Of a stretch of 15,324 bases of DNA, positions 13,287 through 15,324 are shown in pieces. This DNA is from Rhodospirillales bacterium (GTDB lineage: Bacteria; Pseudomonadota; Alphaproteobacteria; Rhodospirillales; Casp-alpha2). The stretch lies in contig JAJFIE010000390.1 of assembly GCA_021775275.1 (NCBI GenBank), forward strand, positions 1-15,324. The letters are read 5' to 3'. The position numbers were made by a program, and so were the translations under genes. The first letter of the stretch is position 1, and each line of letters begins with the position of its first letter. The notes under the pieces were generated by a model that had not been told where the DNA came from, searched no databases, and was given only the letters and a program-made list of their open reading frames with translations.

Positions 13287-14392
13287 CGGGCTTCGTGCCA
13301 CGCGATATCGCCAAAGCTGGCGTCAATCATGCACAGACGTTTGAAATAGTGGCCTACAGGAAATTCCAGGGTCATACCGATTCCACCGTGCAACTGAATA
13401 CCTTCCTGTCCAACCTTGCGACCATATCGGCCAACAAGGCTTTTGGCGGCTGAGACAGCTTGGCGACGCTGTTGGGGATTGCCATTATCGCATGCCGCAG
13501 CAGCCTCATAAGCCATGGATTGGGCCATTTCGCACATCATGTAAACATCGACCATGCGGTGTTGCAGGGCTTGAAACGATCCCAGCACCGCACCGAACTG
13601 GGTTCGGGTCTTCATATACTCCAGCGTCAGCTCGTAGACCGCCCACATGATCCCGGTGGCTTCCGCCACCACTGCCGCCGCCGCATAATCGAGCACGCCC
13701 TCAACCACATCGTAAGCATCCCCCTCCTCTCCCATGAGGCCGGATACCGGGATTACCGCACCATCAAAGAAAACATCCGCCGCCCGATTGCCATCCTGCG
13801 TCGGATACGCTGCAATCTGCACTCCATCTGTACTGGGGGAAACGATGAACAGGGACAAACCTTTTGCATCCCCGGCTTCTCCGCTGGTGCGCGCCAGAAC
13901 AACCAGGTCGTCGGCGCTGTCGGCATGGAAGACGGCGCACTTCTCGCCGTTCAACTCATAACCATCACTACCACGAACCGCATGCAGCATCGTCCCTGCA
14001 ATATCGTAGCCCGCCGCCCGCTCGGCATAGGCGAAGGCCAGTTTTCTGGTGCCATCGATTACATCCTCCAGGGAACCCTCTCCGGTTTCAGCCTGCTCAA
14101 GCAGTTTCCCGGCGAGCAGGACCGTCGCCACATAGGGACCCGTGAGTAATGTTCGCCCCATCTGCTCCATGACCAGCATGGTATCGATGGCGCCACCACC
14201 GAGGCCGCCGGATTGTTCGGTAAAAGGCAATGCCAGAACGCCCAGATCGGCCAACGTTTGCCAATGTTCCGGGGAGTAGCCGGGATGAGTATCAATGATC
14301 GCCTGACGTTTCTCAAACGGCGCGTTGTCGCTCAGAAACCGCGATACGGTATCGCGTAACAGCACCTGTTCCTCATTCAATTCAAAATCCAT
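13217..14392 (-). CDS. Acyl-CoA dehydrogenase, subunit carrying the FAD-contact motifs
   Basis: A 391-aa acyl-CoA dehydrogenase-family protein; the family forms trans-2-enoyl-CoA and passes electrons from FAD to ETF. The N-terminal helical domain starts MDFELNEEQVLLRDTV, with LADLGVLALPFTEQSGGLGGG. The middle beta domain is shortened and less conserved. The C-terminal helical domain holds the FAD-contact motif RTQFG (263-267) and QLHGGIGMT (from Q333). The usual C-terminal YxGTxEIQ segment is absent; the chain ends in a polar tail (KPQDLSTTLSKSSPN). This pattern matches one partner of heteromeric dehydrogenases such as the steroid-degrading ChsE1-ChsE2 type. It starts 3 nt after the partner gene's stop, so co-translation is likely. 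The last 70 bp overlap the convergent D-2-hydroxyacid dehydrogenase. Confidence 0.85.
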   Translation of the reverse strand: MDFELNEEQVLLRDTVSRFLSDNAPFEKRQAIIDTHPGYSPEHWQTLADLGVLALPFTEQSGGLGGGAIDTMLVMEQMGRTLLTGPYVATVLLAGKLLEQAETGEGSLEDVIDGTRKLAFAYAERAAGYDIAGTMLHAVRGSDGYELNGEKCAVFHADSADDLVVLARTSGEAGDAKGLSLFIVSPSTDGVQIAAYPTQDGNRAADVFFDGAVIPVSGLMGEEGDAYDVVEGVLDYAAAAVVAEATGIMWAVYELTLEYMKTRTQFGAVLGSFQALQHRMVDVYMMCEMAQSMAYEAAAACDNGNPQQRRQAVSAAKSLVGRYGRKVGQEGIQLHGGIGMTLEFPVGHYFKRLCMIDASFGDIAWHEARYADDEGTKPQDLSTTLSKSSPN

Positions 14393-14395
14393 GGC

Positions 14396-15324
14396 TCACA
14401 GTCCCAGCACGGCTTTGGCGATGATGTTCTTCTGGATTTCGTTTGATCCGGAATAGATCGATGTTTTGCGAAAATTGAAGTAGGCGCGGGTTGCGTGACC
14501 TGCATTCCCGGGGGCTCCTGTCGGTGCAACAGTTCCTTCCGGAAGCGCCAGATGCGCGTCATAACCCAGAGCTTCCATCGTTAGTTCATAGACACGTTGT
14601 TGCAATTCCGTGCCACGAACTTTCAACATGCAGGCCTCGGCCCCCATGGCATCGGCGCCGCCGGGGCGAAACAGAAACCGCTGCTCGGTCACTTCCAGCG
14701 CCCGTAATTCGATCTCCACCCGACCGATTTTTTCTGCAAATGCCGGAGTTTCCATCAATGAAACACCGTTTCTGATCGTCGACATGGCCAACCGTTTCAA
14801 CCGACCCAGACTTGCCAGTGAACGGGAAATCTCCGCCGTACCAAAGCGTTCAAGCCCAAGCATGAATTTGCCAATTCCCCACCCCTGATGCTCATCGCCC
14901 AGTCTGTTCGCCACAGGCACACGGACGTCATCGAAAAAAACCTGATTGATCTCATAGGTTCCATCGTAGGTGAGGATCGGCGTCATGGTCACGCCCGGAC
15001 TCTCCATATCAATCAGAAGCACAGAGATGCCCTGTTGCTTTTTTCCGGAGCTATCCGTGCGGAACAACCCGAACATCCAGTCACAGATATGACCGTCCGT
15101 GGTCCAGGTCTTCGATCCATTGATGATATAATCATCACCGTCTTTTGTGGCTTTGCACTGCAAGGATGCTAAATCCGATCCCGCATTGGGCTCCGAAAAC
15201 CCCTGACACCACAAGGCATCACCCTTCGCAATGGGGGGCAGAAAACGTTCCTTCTGCTGATCCGTGCCAAACTCCATGATGGTGGGGGCAAGCATGCCGA
15301 CACCGAAGGTCAGGGACCTTGGTG
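14396..15324 (-). CDS. Acyl-CoA dehydrogenase, partner subunit (5' end beyond window)
   Basis: The last 309 or so residues of an acyl-CoA dehydrogenase; the frame stays open to the window edge, and about 90 N-terminal residues are expected beyond it. An internal ATG at 15295 falls inside the conserved FGVGMLAPTIMEFGT segment and is not a start. Visible are FGTDQQKERFLPPIAKGD, the substrate/FAD strand CQGFSEPNAGSDLASLQ, NGSKTWTTDG, and the C-terminal KTSIYSGSNEIQKNIIAKAVLGL-like end. The RxQFG and QxHGGxG FAD motifs of the adjacent subunit are lacking (ALGYDA stands in the latter place). The residue equivalent to the MCAD catalytic Glu in YEGT is Ser, as in many long-chain and heteromeric types that place the base elsewhere. 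Likely forms a heteromer with the downstream gene product. Substrate unknown. Confidence 0.85.
   Translation of the reverse strand, partial: PRSLTFGVGMLAPTIMEFGTDQQKERFLPPIAKGDALWCQGFSEPNAGSDLASLQCKATKDGDDYIINGSKTWTTDGHICDWMFGLFRTDSSGKKQQGISVLLIDMESPGVTMTPILTYDGTYEINQVFFDDVRVPVANRLGDEHQGWGIGKFMLGLERFGTAEISRSLASLGRLKRLAMSTIRNGVSLMETPAFAEKIGRVEIELRALEVTEQRFLFRPGGADAMGAEACMLKVRGTELQQRVYELTMEALGYDAHLALPEGTVAPTGAPGNAGHATRAYFNFRKTSIYSGSNEIQKNIIAKAVLGL

Overview
The window looks like chromosomal DNA of a free-living alphaproteobacterium, probably Rhodospirillales-like. This rests on moderately GC-rich coding sequence, an rlmB gene divergent from a tRNA-Tyr, Omp25/RopB-type small outer-membrane barrels, an alphaproteobacterial-type PagL homologue and several acyl-CoA/amine catabolic genes. 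The lineage is an inference from gene families, not from a marker gene. No transposase, integrase, phage gene or CRISPR array was seen.

Left part (1-5465). The 5' end of a minus-strand tRNA-Tyr is cut by the window edge. It is divergent from rlmB (23S rRNA Gm2251 methyltransferase). rlmB is translationally coupled through an ATGA overlap to a 686-aa trimethylamine-dehydrogenase-like flavoprotein with an OYE barrel, a 4Fe-4S cluster and a nucleotide-binding half. Its scaffold residues are kept but key amine-pocket residues are changed. Tail-to-tail with it lies a minus-strand run: a small CxxC membrane protein, a DUF4126 membrane protein and an Ldh2/MdlH-family NAD(P) oxidoreductase. A complete tRNA-Thr(UGU) with encoded CCA follows on the plus strand.

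Middle part (5499-9104) concerns the cell envelope. It holds two small outer-membrane beta-barrel genes, a PagL-like lipid A 3-O-deacylase and a single-pass membrane protein of unknown role with a very basic cytoplasmic segment. The 359-bp region between the divergent pagL-like and barrel genes carries a perfect 22-bp palindrome plus an extra half-site, a strong candidate operator. A GC-rich hairpin terminator separates the two convergent transcription units at about 8050.

Right part (9230-15324) is metabolic. A minus-strand operon runs SDR, class III PLP aminotransferase, histidine-poor bicupin (DUF861 type). A D-2-hydroxyacid dehydrogenase diverges from it. That gene overlaps by 70 bp, tail-to-tail, with a pair of acyl-CoA dehydrogenase genes whose FAD motifs are complementary, suggesting an obligate heteromer. 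The set looks like an uncharacterised route for an amino or N-methylated compound through 2-oxo/2-hydroxy acids and acyl-CoA, but the substrate cannot be read from the sequence. Most of the window is ordinary. The points most worth following are the palindrome, the altered amine-dehydrogenase pocket and the SDR/aminotransferase/bicupin cluster.
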